NCBI RefSeq assembly: GCF_042652185.1
Contig: NZ_JBHSIX010000034.1
Direction: 5' to 3' (one strand)
Length of the DNA stretch: 64,000 bases
Source of the DNA: Actinacidiphila fildesensis
GTDB taxonomy: Bacteria; Actinomycetota; Actinomycetes; Streptomycetales; Streptomycetaceae
Part shown: piece by piece, positions 33,611 through 42,110 of the stretch
Position numbering within the stretch: position 1 is the first letter of the stretch
Layout: each line of letters starts with the position of its first letter
The notes under the pieces: generated by a model
Databases searched by the model: none
The model's input: the letters and a program-made list of their open reading frames with translations, nothing else
What the model was told of the DNA's origin: nothing
Program-made: the position numbers and the translations under genes

Positions 33611-35422
33611 TCACACCATCCGGAAGACCGGGCCCTTCGGGGTGAACGGGAGCACCGCACCGCGCGGTACCAGGTACGCGTGTTCGCGGCGCGGGCGCAG
33701 CACGTCGCACTCGGCGTCGGTGATGATCAGGACGGGCGCGGTCGGCGGGAAGTCGTCCGCGCGGTGCAGGAGGTCCAGGGCGGGCTGGAGCACGGTGCCG
33801 CCGCGCCCGTGGATCCGGACCCGGCCGGCGATGTCCGCGACCGGGACGTACCCCGCGTCGTGCGCCGCCGCGTCGCACATGATGACGCGGGCGGCGGGCA
33901 CGTCGCGGGCCGCGGCGTACGAGGCGATGGCGCCCAGCGCCTTGCCGATCAGCGTGCTGCTCATCGATCCCGAGGTGTCGAGGACGACTCCGAAGGTGCA
34001 GCGGGCCACCTCCTCGGGCGGGAAGTACCGCCCGGCGCGCGGGATGTCGGGGGTGGAGGACTGGCGGCGGGAGGGGCGGGCGTAGGAGCGGACCGGTTCG
34101 GGACGGGGGACGTACTCGTCGAACCAGCGGGCGAGTTGGGCGTCCCAGGCCAGCGGCGGGTGGCTGAGCGCGTTGATCTCCTCCACGAGCCCGGCCGGGA
34201 GCAGCCCGCGTTCGCGCGTCGAGTGCAGGTCGAAGCCGGTCATCAGCCCGCGGCGGTAGAACTCGTCGAGGTCGACCCACTCCGCCGGCCGGGCGGGCCG
34301 GGGCAGCGGCTCACCGAGGATGTCGCCCTTGCCCTTGCCGCGCAGCGTCGCCAGCCGCCGCATCCGGCGCAGGTCGGTGGCGATCCGGTCGTAGACCTCC
34401 TCGGCGGACAGGCCCTGGAGTTCGGGATCGTGCAGCAGCCCGGCGGGCATCTCGCCGACGTCCATCTCGATCAGCCAGGCGTTGATGACGTAGTCGGCGG
34501 CGACGTTGAACAGGTACGGGTCACGGCCGCCGCAGCGCTCGCCGTGCCGCAGGGCGGCGTGCAGCATCTCGTGGCCGAGGATGAAGCGCCATTCCTCGTC
34601 CGTGTGGCGGAGCAGCGGGTTGATGTAGATCTCGGCCGCTTCCGGGCTGACCGCGGCGATGGAGATGCCGTGCGCACGGGCGAGTTCGGCGTCCGCGACC
34701 AGCGTCATGCCCGCGGCGATCCCGCCCAGCAGCGGGTACGAGGAGACGAACCAGTTGAGCGCGCGCTCCCAGGGCCGCTGCTCCACCCGGGCCCCGGTGA
34801 GGGTGTCGCGACGGCCGCCCGCCATGTCCATCGCGGCCGACACCGTACGGGTCAGGGCGTGGGCGAGGGCGTTGCTCCAGTCCGGCGGGGAGCCGCGCCA
34901 GGAGATCCACTCGGTGAGCAGCTGGTCGGGCTCGCCGGGGCCCGCGGTGCCGCAGTCGGCGTAGGCGGGCGGAATGCCGTCCCGGCGGAAGCGCTCGGCA
35001 AGCTTGTCCTCGTCGCCGTCCGGCCAGCTGCGCGGCAGGTGTTCCGGCGCTTCCCCGACGGGCATCGCGGCCAGGAAGCGGTTGACGACGACACAGCGCG
35101 CGGCGAGGTCGAAGGCGTCGGGCTGCTCGCGCGGCCCGGCCGCGGCGGGCACATGGCCGAAGCCGAGGTGCAGCAGGCAGTGCGCGAGCGCCCAGGCCCA
35201 GGCGCCCGGCTCGGCACGGCGGTACGGGTGGGCGTGGACCGTGCCGTTGGAGCTGACCACGGCCAGGCCGCGCTCCGGACGGTGCTCGCAGGCGGGCAGC
35301 CGGCAGAACGACACGTCGAGGGCGGACAGCGCGGGATGCGCGGAGACGATCGCGCACCCCTTCAGGTACGCCGCGTCGGCCAGTTCCCGCTGCTTGTCGG
35401 GGCGCTTGGCACGGGCCTTCAC
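33611..35422 (-). CDS. VWA-like protein with an embedded HExxH metallopeptidase domain
   Basis: A 603-residue cytosolic protein. A putative metallopeptidase segment FILGHEMLHAALRHGERC (HExxH at about 284-288) sits in the middle. A C-terminal VWA-like domain carries the MIDAS sequence DTSGSMS (about 482-488) and late Asp segments (IMCDAAAHD, IITDAECD). An earlier segment ALAHCLLHLGFGH (about 79-90) looks like a degenerate copy lacking the Glu. The start is GTG, sharing ATGA-type overlap (GTGA) with the upstream MoxR gene. MoxR/VWA pairs act as chaperone-like complexes; the peptidase motif suggests processing or metal handling of a partner. Confidence 0.85.
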   Translation of the reverse strand: MKARAKRPDKQRELADAAYLKGCAIVSAHPALSALDVSFCRLPACEHRPERGLAVVSSNGTVHAHPYRRAEPGAWAWALAHCLLHLGFGHVPAAAGPREQPDAFDLAARCVVVNRFLAAMPVGEAPEHLPRSWPDGDEDKLAERFRRDGIPPAYADCGTAGPGEPDQLLTEWISWRGSPPDWSNALAHALTRTVSAAMDMAGGRRDTLTGARVEQRPWERALNWFVSSYPLLGGIAAGMTLVADAELARAHGISIAAVSPEAAEIYINPLLRHTDEEWRFILGHEMLHAALRHGERCGGRDPYLFNVAADYVINAWLIEMDVGEMPAGLLHDPELQGLSAEEVYDRIATDLRRMRRLATLRGKGKGDILGEPLPRPARPAEWVDLDEFYRRGLMTGFDLHSTRERGLLPAGLVEEINALSHPPLAWDAQLARWFDEYVPRPEPVRSYARPSRRQSSTPDIPRAGRYFPPEEVARCTFGVVLDTSGSMSSTLIGKALGAIASYAAARDVPAARVIMCDAAAHDAGYVPVADIAGRVRIHGRGGTVLQPALDLLHRADDFPPTAPVLIITDAECDVLRPRREHAYLVPRGAVLPFTPKGPVFRMV

Positions 35423-36480
35423 CGGCGCGCCTCGACCAGCCGCGGCATGTCGCGGGCGGCCTCGACGAGGAACCAGGCGGGCAGCACGGGATTGCCGTCC
35501 ATGTCGTCGGCGATGACGGTCTGGGCGACCTCGACGGAGATCTCCGCGAGCTGCACGAGCAGCGCCTTGGAGCGGTAGGCGGTCTGCCGGACGGCCTCGG
35601 AGGCGTGCTCCTTGCGGTCCGGCAGCTCCTTGGCGAGCCGGCCGCGGAACGCGTCGGCGAGGTAGTAGAGCAGATCGCGGTCCTCGAGACGGCGCGGCCA
35701 GGGGGCGTCGCCCTTGATGATCGCGTCGATGCCGTAGGCGTTGCGGACGATCTTCGCGTAGCCGCAGAAGGAGACGGCGTGCGCGGGGGTGAGCGTCCCG
35801 TGCGTGATGACCTTGAGGGTGTCCTCGTCGAGCGTCGGGCCGAACGAGTGCAGCGCATCGGAGAGCATGTGCCACGAGCGCGGGGTGGAGAACGCCTCCT
35901 CGGTCTTCGGCGCCTTCGACCAGAGGTGGTCGGGCCGGTCGGTGAGGTACTCCGTCACCCACGGGTGGATGCCGTTCTCGCCCGCCCACACCAGCCAGTC
36001 CTTCGCGGAGGCCTGCAGGTGGACGTGGGTGAGGCGGTTGATGAGCGCGGACGCGATGGGGCGGGCGAGCGCGTTGTCGGTGGACCGGTTGCCCGCGCCG
36101 ATGACGATGGAGCCCGCGGGCAGCTCGTAGGAGCCGATCCGGCGGTCCAGGATCAGCGAGTAGAACGCCTTCTGGACGTCGGGCGTCGCGGCGTTGAGCT
36201 CGTCCAGGAACAGGCAGTACGGCTCGTCGCGCGCGATGGCCTCGGGCGGGCAGAAGCGCGTCCGCCCGTCGTGGATCTGCGGCACGCCGATCAGGTCCTC
36301 CGGGGCCAGCTGGGTGCCCAGCAGCGAGACACACTCCAGGCCGAGCGATTCGGCGAAGGCCCTGACCAGCGAGGACTTGCCGATCCCGGGCGCACCCCAG
36401 AGGAACACCGGACGCACGGTGGCCAGCCCGAGCAGCAGCTCGGGTATACGGGTGGGCGTGACGGTGATGGCGGACTGCAC
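35419..36480 (-). CDS. MoxR-type AAA+ ATPase
   Basis: A 353-residue AAA+ ATPase. Walker A is GAPGIGKSS (residues 29-37) and Walker B is CLFLDELNA (about 89-97); the sensor segment GAGNRSTDNALARPI and the conserved INRLTHVHL follow. MoxR ATPases couple ATP hydrolysis to remodelling of VWA-bound clients. Coupling to the VWA-metallopeptidase gene by a GTGA overlap makes a functional pair very likely. The two genes stand alone as an operon with a 130-base gap to the convergent-oriented neighbour. Client unknown. Confidence 0.9.
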   Translation of the reverse strand: MQSAITVTPTRIPELLLGLATVRPVFLWGAPGIGKSSLVRAFAESLGLECVSLLGTQLAPEDLIGVPQIHDGRTRFCPPEAIARDEPYCLFLDELNAATPDVQKAFYSLILDRRIGSYELPAGSIVIGAGNRSTDNALARPIASALINRLTHVHLQASAKDWLVWAGENGIHPWVTEYLTDRPDHLWSKAPKTEEAFSTPRSWHMLSDALHSFGPTLDEDTLKVITHGTLTPAHAVSFCGYAKIVRNAYGIDAIIKGDAPWPRRLEDRDLLYYLADAFRGRLAKELPDRKEHASEAVRQTAYRSKALLVQLAEISVEVAQTVIADDMDGNPVLPAWFLVEAARDMPRLVEARR

Positions 36481-36610
36481 GGTGCGGGCTCTCCGGGGAG
36501 GTGAGTGGAGCGGCGGGGTGATTGGTTACCCAGCGTGACGGTGAACGAGGGTCCGCACAACTGGTTTTCCCGCCGCCGCACCCACTCCTCCTTCGGAGGG
36601 GCGCCGCCGG

Positions 36611-37615
36611 CTACACGTCGCCCGCGACCAGCGGGTAGTGGTCGGAGTAGTCGGTGTACGAGTACGTGGTGCCCCAACTGGAGACCGACCACTTCGGCGA
36701 GTGCTCGTCGACGACGCGGTTGTTCCAGTGGGCCGGCCGGGCGTGGCCGTTGCGCAGCAGCGCGTGGTCCAGTCGCTGGGCCGGGTCGTTCGGGTAGCGG
36801 TCCCGGGCGACGGAGTTGGTGACGGGGTCGAAGCTGTTCGCGGGGCCCGGGTTGGCGTCGGGAGCGGCGGCGTCGAGGTCCGCGAGCAGGCCCGCGTAGT
36901 CGCTGCCGTGCGCGTCGATGTTGAGGTCGCCGGCGATGATGACGGGTTCGGCGGCGGGGATGTTGCGGGCGTCGAGGAAGGCGTCGATCTCCTGGTCCTG
37001 GCCGTGCCGGATGCTCGCGGCCTCGCCGGAGCCGCAGGAGGAGTCGTCGGCCTGGGTGTGGGTGCCGACGATGTGCACGCGGGTGCCGTTCACGTTCAGG
37101 ACGACGTACACGAAGCCCTTGTTGGAGTAGTAATCGGCGCCGCAGCCGTCCGCGTAGACATGCTGCACCTTCTCCAGGATCGGCCACTTGCTGACGACGG
37201 CGACGCCGCCGTCCTCCGGCGTCCAGGAGCTGTACGCGCCCTCGGTGCGGTCCCAGCCGCTGGTGGAGCGGCCGAGCACGGGCGTCTGGTACGGGTAGCG
37301 GCCCTTGACGTTGCCGAGCAGCCGGTCGGAGGCGGCGTTGTCGAACGCCTCCTGGAATATGACGACATCGGCGTTCTGCGTGTAGCCCGCGTTCGCGATC
37401 AGGTCGGCGCGCTGCAACTGCCCCCAGTTCGGGTACAGGTTGCGCGACAGCATCATCACATTGCTGGTCACGAGCTTGATCTGGGGGACCTGCGGGCTCT
37501 GCGCCGTGCGCGCCGCGTCCGCCGTGCCGGCGGGGGACGCGACGGCGGGCGTGGTGGCGGCGGAACCGAGCAGGAGCACGAAGGCACAGGCGGTGGCGGC
37601 TCGGGCAAGTCTCAC
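36611..37615 (-). CDS. Secreted sphingomyelin phosphodiesterase-like endonuclease/exonuclease/phosphatase protein
   Basis: A 334-residue exported protein. The signal peptide covers residues 1 to about 26 (RAATACAFVLLLGSAATTPAVASP). The mature domain has the metal-dependent phosphodiesterase motifs of neutral sphingomyelinase C: LVTSNVMMLSRNLYPNWG, VIFQEAFDNAASDRL, IVGTHTQADDSSC, IIAGDLNIDAHG, LDHALLRNGHA and YSDHYPLVAGDV, with Glu, Asp, Asn and His metal or catalytic ligands. It probably hydrolyses phospholipid head groups outside the cell. A divergent secreted protein gene starts 128 bases away. Confidence 0.9.
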   Translation of the reverse strand: MRLARAATACAFVLLLGSAATTPAVASPAGTADAARTAQSPQVPQIKLVTSNVMMLSRNLYPNWGQLQRADLIANAGYTQNADVVIFQEAFDNAASDRLLGNVKGRYPYQTPVLGRSTSGWDRTEGAYSSWTPEDGGVAVVSKWPILEKVQHVYADGCGADYYSNKGFVYVVLNVNGTRVHIVGTHTQADDSSCGSGEAASIRHGQDQEIDAFLDARNIPAAEPVIIAGDLNIDAHGSDYAGLLADLDAAAPDANPGPANSFDPVTNSVARDRYPNDPAQRLDHALLRNGHARPAHWNNRVVDEHSPKWSVSSWGTTYSYTDYSDHYPLVAGDV

Positions 37616-37742
37616 GGAACACTCCCGGTGAACGTGGGTGGAGAAGCAGCGGAAGCCTAGGCGGACATGGTTACCGAAGGGTAGATACGTGCGGACATCC
37701 GGTCTACGATCTGCCCCCAGATGTCAATCTGACGGAGGATCA

Positions 37743-38576
37743 GTGACCGCCAAGCCGCCCCATGCCGCCGCCGTACTGGCCGGTGCCATCGCCCTCACCG
37801 TCGTCGGATCCACCGCGTCGGCCGCCTCCCCCGGCGGCTGGACCGAGACCGGCACCTCGTACACCGGTTCCCTGACCGGCGGCGAGGGCGTGGCCAGCCG
37901 CGCCGACGGCTCGCTGCTCTACCGGGGTCTCGGCTCGATCCCGATCGCCCTGCGCATCAAGGGGTGGAACCACGTCGGCGACCCGGACATCGTCCAGGGC
38001 CATGTCTTCGACGCCTACCAGGGCGGGGACGGCGCGACGTCGAAGATGTACGCCGTCACCACTCCCGGCGGGCAGCGCTACGAGTACGTGCACCAACTCG
38101 ACGCCGGAGAGGCGCTGAACAACTCGTTCGCCGCCGTCTCCCCCGACGCGCAGTGGCTGGTCTCCGGCGAATGGGGCACGCAGAACCGCCTCCAGGTCTT
38201 CCCCGCGCCGCTGCTCAACCCGGCCACCCCGCGCACCGGCGGCGCGCTCCCGCAGGCCGGGCAGATCACCCTGAGCCGCGCGGTCGACAACATCCAGGGC
38301 TGCGACTTCGTCTCCGGCACCCGCCTGGTGTGCGTCTCCGACGACGACGCCAAGGACCTGGTGCAGGTCGACCTCCCGCGCGCGCTGGACGGCACCGCGG
38401 TCACCGGCCAGGTGACGACGCTGCTCCAGCTGCCGAAGCGCAGCATCTGCTCCGGCACCTTCGAGTCCGAGGGCATCGACTTCGACCCGCGCACCGGCAC
38501 GCTGCGCGCGGAGGTCGTCCAGCCGGGCATCTGCATGGTCTCCACGTCGGTGTACTCCTACTCCCCCACCCCGTAG
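37743..38576 (+). CDS. Secreted protein of unknown function
   Basis: A 277-residue protein with an N-terminal signal peptide (PHAAAVLAGAIALTVVGSTASAAS). The mature part contains several beta-strand-like repeats of the type RYEYVHQLDAGEALNNSFAA, SPDAQWLVSGEWG and GCDFVSGTRLVCVSDDD. These suggest a propeller-like extracellular domain, although no named family is certain. Cysteines in late positions (GCDF, LVCVS, SICSG, GICMV) may form disulfides. The start is GTG with GGAGGA close upstream. It precedes a secreted lipase gene by 53 bases and may be co-transcribed. Confidence 0.75.
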   Translation: MTAKPPHAAAVLAGAIALTVVGSTASAASPGGWTETGTSYTGSLTGGEGVASRADGSLLYRGLGSIPIALRIKGWNHVGDPDIVQGHVFDAYQGGDGATSKMYAVTTPGGQRYEYVHQLDAGEALNNSFAAVSPDAQWLVSGEWGTQNRLQVFPAPLLNPATPRTGGALPQAGQITLSRAVDNIQGCDFVSGTRLVCVSDDDAKDLVQVDLPRALDGTAVTGQVTTLLQLPKRSICSGTFESEGIDFDPRTGTLRAEVVQPGICMVSTSVYSYSPTP

Positions 38577-38629
38577 GAGCGGCCGGCACCACGGTCCTGT
38601 TCATCCCCCCACCTCGTAGGAGGCAGTTC

Positions 38630-39334
38630 ATGCGTCTCATGCGTCGCAGATCGACCGTGCTCCTGTCCGTACTCGGCGCCCTGGCCCTGCTGTTCGGCGC
38701 GGCACCCGCGTCGATGGGCGCCCAGCCCGCCGGCCCGCCCGCGCACCATCCGGTGATCTTCGTGCACGGCTACAACGCCGACCCCGGGGTGTGGGGCGGC
38801 ATGATCGCCGACTTCAAGGCCGCCGGGTACTCCGACAACGAGCTGTTCAGCTGGGGCTACGACACCCACCAGTCGGTCAACGAGGTACTGGCGGGCCGCT
38901 TCACCGACTACGTCAACAGCGTGCTGAGCAGCACCGGCGCGTCGAAGGTCGACCTGGTCGCGCACTCCTTCGGCAGCCTGACCACCCGCTGGTACGTCAA
39001 GTTCCGCGGCGGCACGGCCACCGTCGACCACTGGGTCTCCCTCGGCGGCCCGAACCACGGCACCTACACCTCGTGGGCCTGTGTGATCTGGGACCAGGCG
39101 TGCCGCGACATGTCGCCCGGCTCGTACGTGCAGAACCAGCTGGCGGCGGGCGACGAGACGCCGGGTGCCGTCAAGTACGCGACGTTCTGGTCGGAGTGCG
39201 ACGAGGTCATCAACCCGGACAGCAGCGTCGCGCTCAGTGGCGCCGTCAACACGGACGCCGGGTGCCTGAAGCACAATGACCTGCTCGGGGACGACGGGGT
39301 ATCGCAGGGAGTACGCGATTTCCTCGCCGGCTGA
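38630..39334 (+). CDS. Secreted class 2 lipase (alpha/beta hydrolase)
   Basis: A 234-residue exported lipase. The signal peptide runs through TVLLSVLGALALLFGAAPASMGA. The mature enzyme has the oxyanion segment PVIFVHGYNADPGVW, nucleophile elbow DLVAHSFGSLTT (GxSxG-type AHSFG), an acidic candidate in WSECDEVINPDSS and the terminal CLKHNDLL carrying the likely catalytic His. This matches the LipA/EstA class 2 lipase family. TAGGAGG lies about six bases before the ATG. The neighbouring secreted sphingomyelinase gene suggests a small extracellular lipid-degrading island. Confidence 0.9.
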   Translation: MRLMRRRSTVLLSVLGALALLFGAAPASMGAQPAGPPAHHPVIFVHGYNADPGVWGGMIADFKAAGYSDNELFSWGYDTHQSVNEVLAGRFTDYVNSVLSSTGASKVDLVAHSFGSLTTRWYVKFRGGTATVDHWVSLGGPNHGTYTSWACVIWDQACRDMSPGSYVQNQLAAGDETPGAVKYATFWSECDEVINPDSSVALSGAVNTDAGCLKHNDLLGDDGVSQGVRDFLAG

Positions 39335-39356
39335 TGACTCCCCGTAGGCTGCCCGT

Positions 39357-40088
39357 GTGCTGAACTACGACGTAGAAGCCGAACGGTACGACGCGACCCG
39401 CGGAGGCGTCCCCCGGGCGGAAGCCGCGGCCCGTGCCGTGCTCCAACTGGTGCCGGACCGGGCCCGCACCCTGCTCGATGTGGGGTGCGGGACCGGCCTG
39501 GTGACCGAGCGGCTCGCCCGACCGGGGCTGCGGGTCCTGGGCGTCGACGCGTCGGCCGGTATGGCGTCGGTGGCCGCCGGCCGGGTCGGCCCCGCCGTGG
39601 TGCTCGGCGACAGCCGGCGGCTGCCGTTCGCCACCGGGTCCGTGGACGCGGTGTGCGCCATCTGGCTGCTGCATCTGCTGCCGGACGCGGCGGAGGTCGT
39701 CGCCGAGTGCGCGCGGGTGCTGCGGCCCGGCGGGGTGTTCCTCACCACCGTCGACAAGGACCTGGCACACGGGGTGGACAGCGACATCGACGCGCTGCTC
39801 GCCCCGCACCTCATCCCGGACGCCTACGACGAGGCCGCGGCCGTCGTCGGCTGGGCGGCCGGCCACGGGCTGCGCCCCGGCGCGGAGACCTCCTTCACCG
39901 GCCACGGCCAGGGCCGGTCCCCGGCGCTGACGGTCGAGAAGATCCGCGCCGGATACTTCGCCTCCGCCCTGGAGTTCAGCCCGCGCCAGGCCCAGGGCGT
40001 CATCGAGGGCCTGGGCGCACTGCCGGGCCAGCACACCCCGCGCCCCGACCCCGTCTACCGGCTGCTCACCCTGGGCAAGGAGGCCTGA
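39357..40088 (+). CDS. Class I SAM-dependent methyltransferase
   Basis: A 243-residue methyltransferase. Motif I is TLLDVGCGTGLVTERL; motif II region is RVLGVDASAGMASVA; LPFATGSVDAVCAIWLLHLL is the usual motif IV area followed by RPGGVFLTTVDKD. The family is UbiE/methyltransferase type 11. The GTG start at 39357 lies 22 bases after the lipase stop; the two may share a transcript though functions appear unrelated. The methyl acceptor is unknown. Confidence 0.88.
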   Translation: MLNYDVEAERYDATRGGVPRAEAAARAVLQLVPDRARTLLDVGCGTGLVTERLARPGLRVLGVDASAGMASVAAGRVGPAVVLGDSRRLPFATGSVDAVCAIWLLHLLPDAAEVVAECARVLRPGGVFLTTVDKDLAHGVDSDIDALLAPHLIPDAYDEAAAVVGWAAGHGLRPGAETSFTGHGQGRSPALTVEKIRAGYFASALEFSPRQAQGVIEGLGALPGQHTPRPDPVYRLLTLGKEA

Positions 40089-40224
40089 CGACCTCTTCCG
40101 CGCGGGCGGTCCGTCGGGTCCTGGAGCGGGGCCGGTCCGGCGGGGCCCGGGGCGGGGCCGGTCCGGCGGGTCCTGTGGCGGCGAATCCTGGGCGGGCGGG
40201 CTCCGAAGTCCGCCCGCCGGCGGG

Positions 40225-40941
40225 CTACTTCGAGAGTTCGTGGAGCGTCGCGACGACCCACTCCTCCGTCAGGCCCTTGGTGACCCCCAGGCCCACCAGG
40301 GCCTGGGCGGCGGGGTCCTGCTCGTCGCTGAGGACGCCCAGCAGGATGTGTTCCGTGCCGATGTAGTTGTGCCCGAGGCGCAGCGCCTCGCGCAGGACGA
40401 GGTGCAGCGCCTTCTTGCCGCCGGCGGTGATCGGCATATGGCCCTTCACCGGCTCGGTCTCCCCGCCGGGGGTGCTGACGGCGGCGCGGACCGCCTCGGG
40501 CGGCGCGCCCAGTTCGACCATGGCGCGGCAGGCCAGCCCTTCCGGCTCATGGAGCAGGCCGAGGACGAGGTGTTCGGTGCCCAGGCTCGCGTGCAGCGCG
40601 GTGCGCGCCTCCTCCTGGGCGCTCTTGACCGTGTTGCGGGCGCGGTTGGTGAAGCGGCCGAAGAGGGAGTCGAGCGGCAGGTCGAGGTCGTCGGGGGTTC
40701 TCGGTACGAAGCGTTTCTGTACGGCCTGCTTGCTGACGCCCATGTTCTGGCCGATGTCGGTCCAGGAGGCGCCGGCCCTGCGGGCCTGGTCCACGAAGTG
40801 GCCGATCAGATGGTCGGCGACTTCGCCGACGTGCTCCGCCAGGGTCACCGCGTCGGAGAGGTTCTGCAGCGGGTCGCCGTCCGGGTGCCGTTCCTTGACG
40901 TGGGTGATGAGGTCGTCGAGTCGTACTGGGTGTCCCGCCAT
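40225..40941 (-). CDS. HTH plus Clp N-terminal (Clp_N) domain protein
   Basis: A 238-residue protein. An N-terminal helix-turn-helix-like region is centred on ASWTDIGQNMGVSKQAVQKR (about residues 57-77). It is followed by two Clp_N repeats, recognisable by ARTALHASLGTEHLVLGLLH and REALRLGHNYIGTEHILLGV. It has no AAA ATPase domain, so it is not a Clp chaperone. Such proteins in actinobacteria are annotated as Clp protease or Clp_N regulators. The ATG sits directly next to a pair of 19-bp palindromes, suggesting autoregulation. A link to proteolysis of damaged proteins is inference. Confidence 0.87.
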   Translation of the reverse strand: MAGHPVRLDDLITHVKERHPDGDPLQNLSDAVTLAEHVGEVADHLIGHFVDQARRAGASWTDIGQNMGVSKQAVQKRFVPRTPDDLDLPLDSLFGRFTNRARNTVKSAQEEARTALHASLGTEHLVLGLLHEPEGLACRAMVELGAPPEAVRAAVSTPGGETEPVKGHMPITAGGKKALHLVLREALRLGHNYIGTEHILLGVLSDEQDPAAQALVGLGVTKGLTEEWVVATLHELSK

Positions 40942-40942
40942 G

Positions 40943-40989
40943 CGTCAACTCTAGGTTGACGATTGCGAGGCGTCAACCCTTGGTTGACG
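40943..40989. promoter_or_regulatory. Two tandem 19-bp palindromes upstream of the HTH-Clp_N gene
   Basis: CGTCAACTCTAGGTTGACG (40943-40961) and CGTCAACCCTTGGTTGACG (40971-40989) are two copies of an inverted repeat CGTCAAC-N5-GTTGACG. They start 28 bases apart, close to three helical turns. The first begins two bases from the HTH-Clp_N start codon, and the pair lies in the 140-base region shared with the divergent membrane protein-histidine kinase operon. This looks like a two-site operator. Confidence 0.85.
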
Positions 40990-41081
40990 ATTGCCGCGGG
41001 CAGGCGGGTCCCCCGTTCTGGGGATGCGGATCGTCTTCCGGCCGGACGTGGCGGCCACGCCCGGCCGGGAGCGTGGACGGT

Positions 41082-42110
41082 ATGGAATCCACCGCGCTCG
41101 ACCACCCGTCCCCGCCCCTCGCTGAGCAGCGGCGGACCGCGCCGGCCCGCCGCGTCCTGCGGGCCGTGGCCATCGCCGCCTGCCTCCCGTATCTCACGCT
41201 CAAGATCGCCTGGCTCTCCGGCAGCACCGTCGGCATCCCGGCCGGCAGCTCGCTGCGCGGCAGCCTGGAGGACAGCTCCTTCTACGCCGTCAACGTCCTG
41301 ACCGTCGCGATGGACCTCGCCGTCGTCGCGCTCGCCCTCGCGCTGACCCGCCCCTGGGGCCGCTGCCTGCCGGCCTGGCTGCTCGTTCTGCCCGGCTGGA
41401 TCGCGACGGGGCTGATCGCCCCGATCGTCGTCGCCTTCCCACTGCAGACCGCTCTCTCCCTCATCACCGGCAGCCGGAGCACTCCCCCGGGGGATCCCTG
41501 GCTGGACGAGTGGGTGTTCGGCGTCGTCTACACCGGGTTCGGCATCCAGGGGATGGCCCTGGGCACCCTGTTCGTGCTCTACGCGAAGGACCGCTGGGGC
41601 CCGCTGCTGCGCGGCCGGACCGCGGACCTCATGGCGAGCCCCACCCGGCCCGTCCTGCGGATCGCGGCGGCGGCCGCCGCGGCCGCCACGCTGCCGCCCG
41701 CCGTCCTGCACACCGTCTGGGCCTGCGGCGGAACCGTCGGCCTCACCGCCTCCCGGATCGCGGAACACACCACGACCACCGCGATCGTCGAGGCCGACAG
41801 CGCCGCGTTCGCGGTGCTCGGGGCCGTCGGGATCCTGCTCGCCGCCTTCCGTCCGGGCAGGACCCGGCTGGTGGTCCCGCTGGCGCTCGGCTGGACCGGC
41901 GGCGCGGCCTCGGCGGCGTGGGGCGGCTGGATGCTGCTGGCCGGGATCGTCGCGCCGGACGACTCCGGCGAACCGGGGACGTCCCCGCTCATGGACCTGA
42001 CCTACGCTGTGCAGATGCTCCTCGGGATGCTCGTTCTCGTCGCCGGCGCCTATCTGCTCGCGGAACGCGCGGCGGCGCGCGGCGCGACCGCCACCCCGCG
42101 ACGTGGCTGA
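41082..42110 (+). CDS. Membrane protein, first gene of a two-component operon
   Basis: A 342-residue polytopic protein with about eight to nine hydrophobic segments, for example VLRAVAIAACLPYLTLKIAW, VLTVAMDLAVVALALAL, PAWLLVLPGWIATGLIAPIVVAF and LLGMLVLVAGAYLLAE. No catalytic motif is recognised. It overlaps the histidine kinase start by eight bases and is probably a sensory or accessory partner of that system. The ATG at 41082 is used; an earlier in-frame start at 40956 would cross the palindromic operator. Confidence 0.78.
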   Translation: MESTALDHPSPPLAEQRRTAPARRVLRAVAIAACLPYLTLKIAWLSGSTVGIPAGSSLRGSLEDSSFYAVNVLTVAMDLAVVALALALTRPWGRCLPAWLLVLPGWIATGLIAPIVVAFPLQTALSLITGSRSTPPGDPWLDEWVFGVVYTGFGIQGMALGTLFVLYAKDRWGPLLRGRTADLMASPTRPVLRIAAAAAAAATLPPAVLHTVWACGGTVGLTASRIAEHTTTTAIVEADSAAFAVLGAVGILLAAFRPGRTRLVVPLALGWTGGAASAAWGGWMLLAGIVAPDDSGEPGTSPLMDLTYAVQMLLGMLVLVAGAYLLAERAAARGATATPRRG

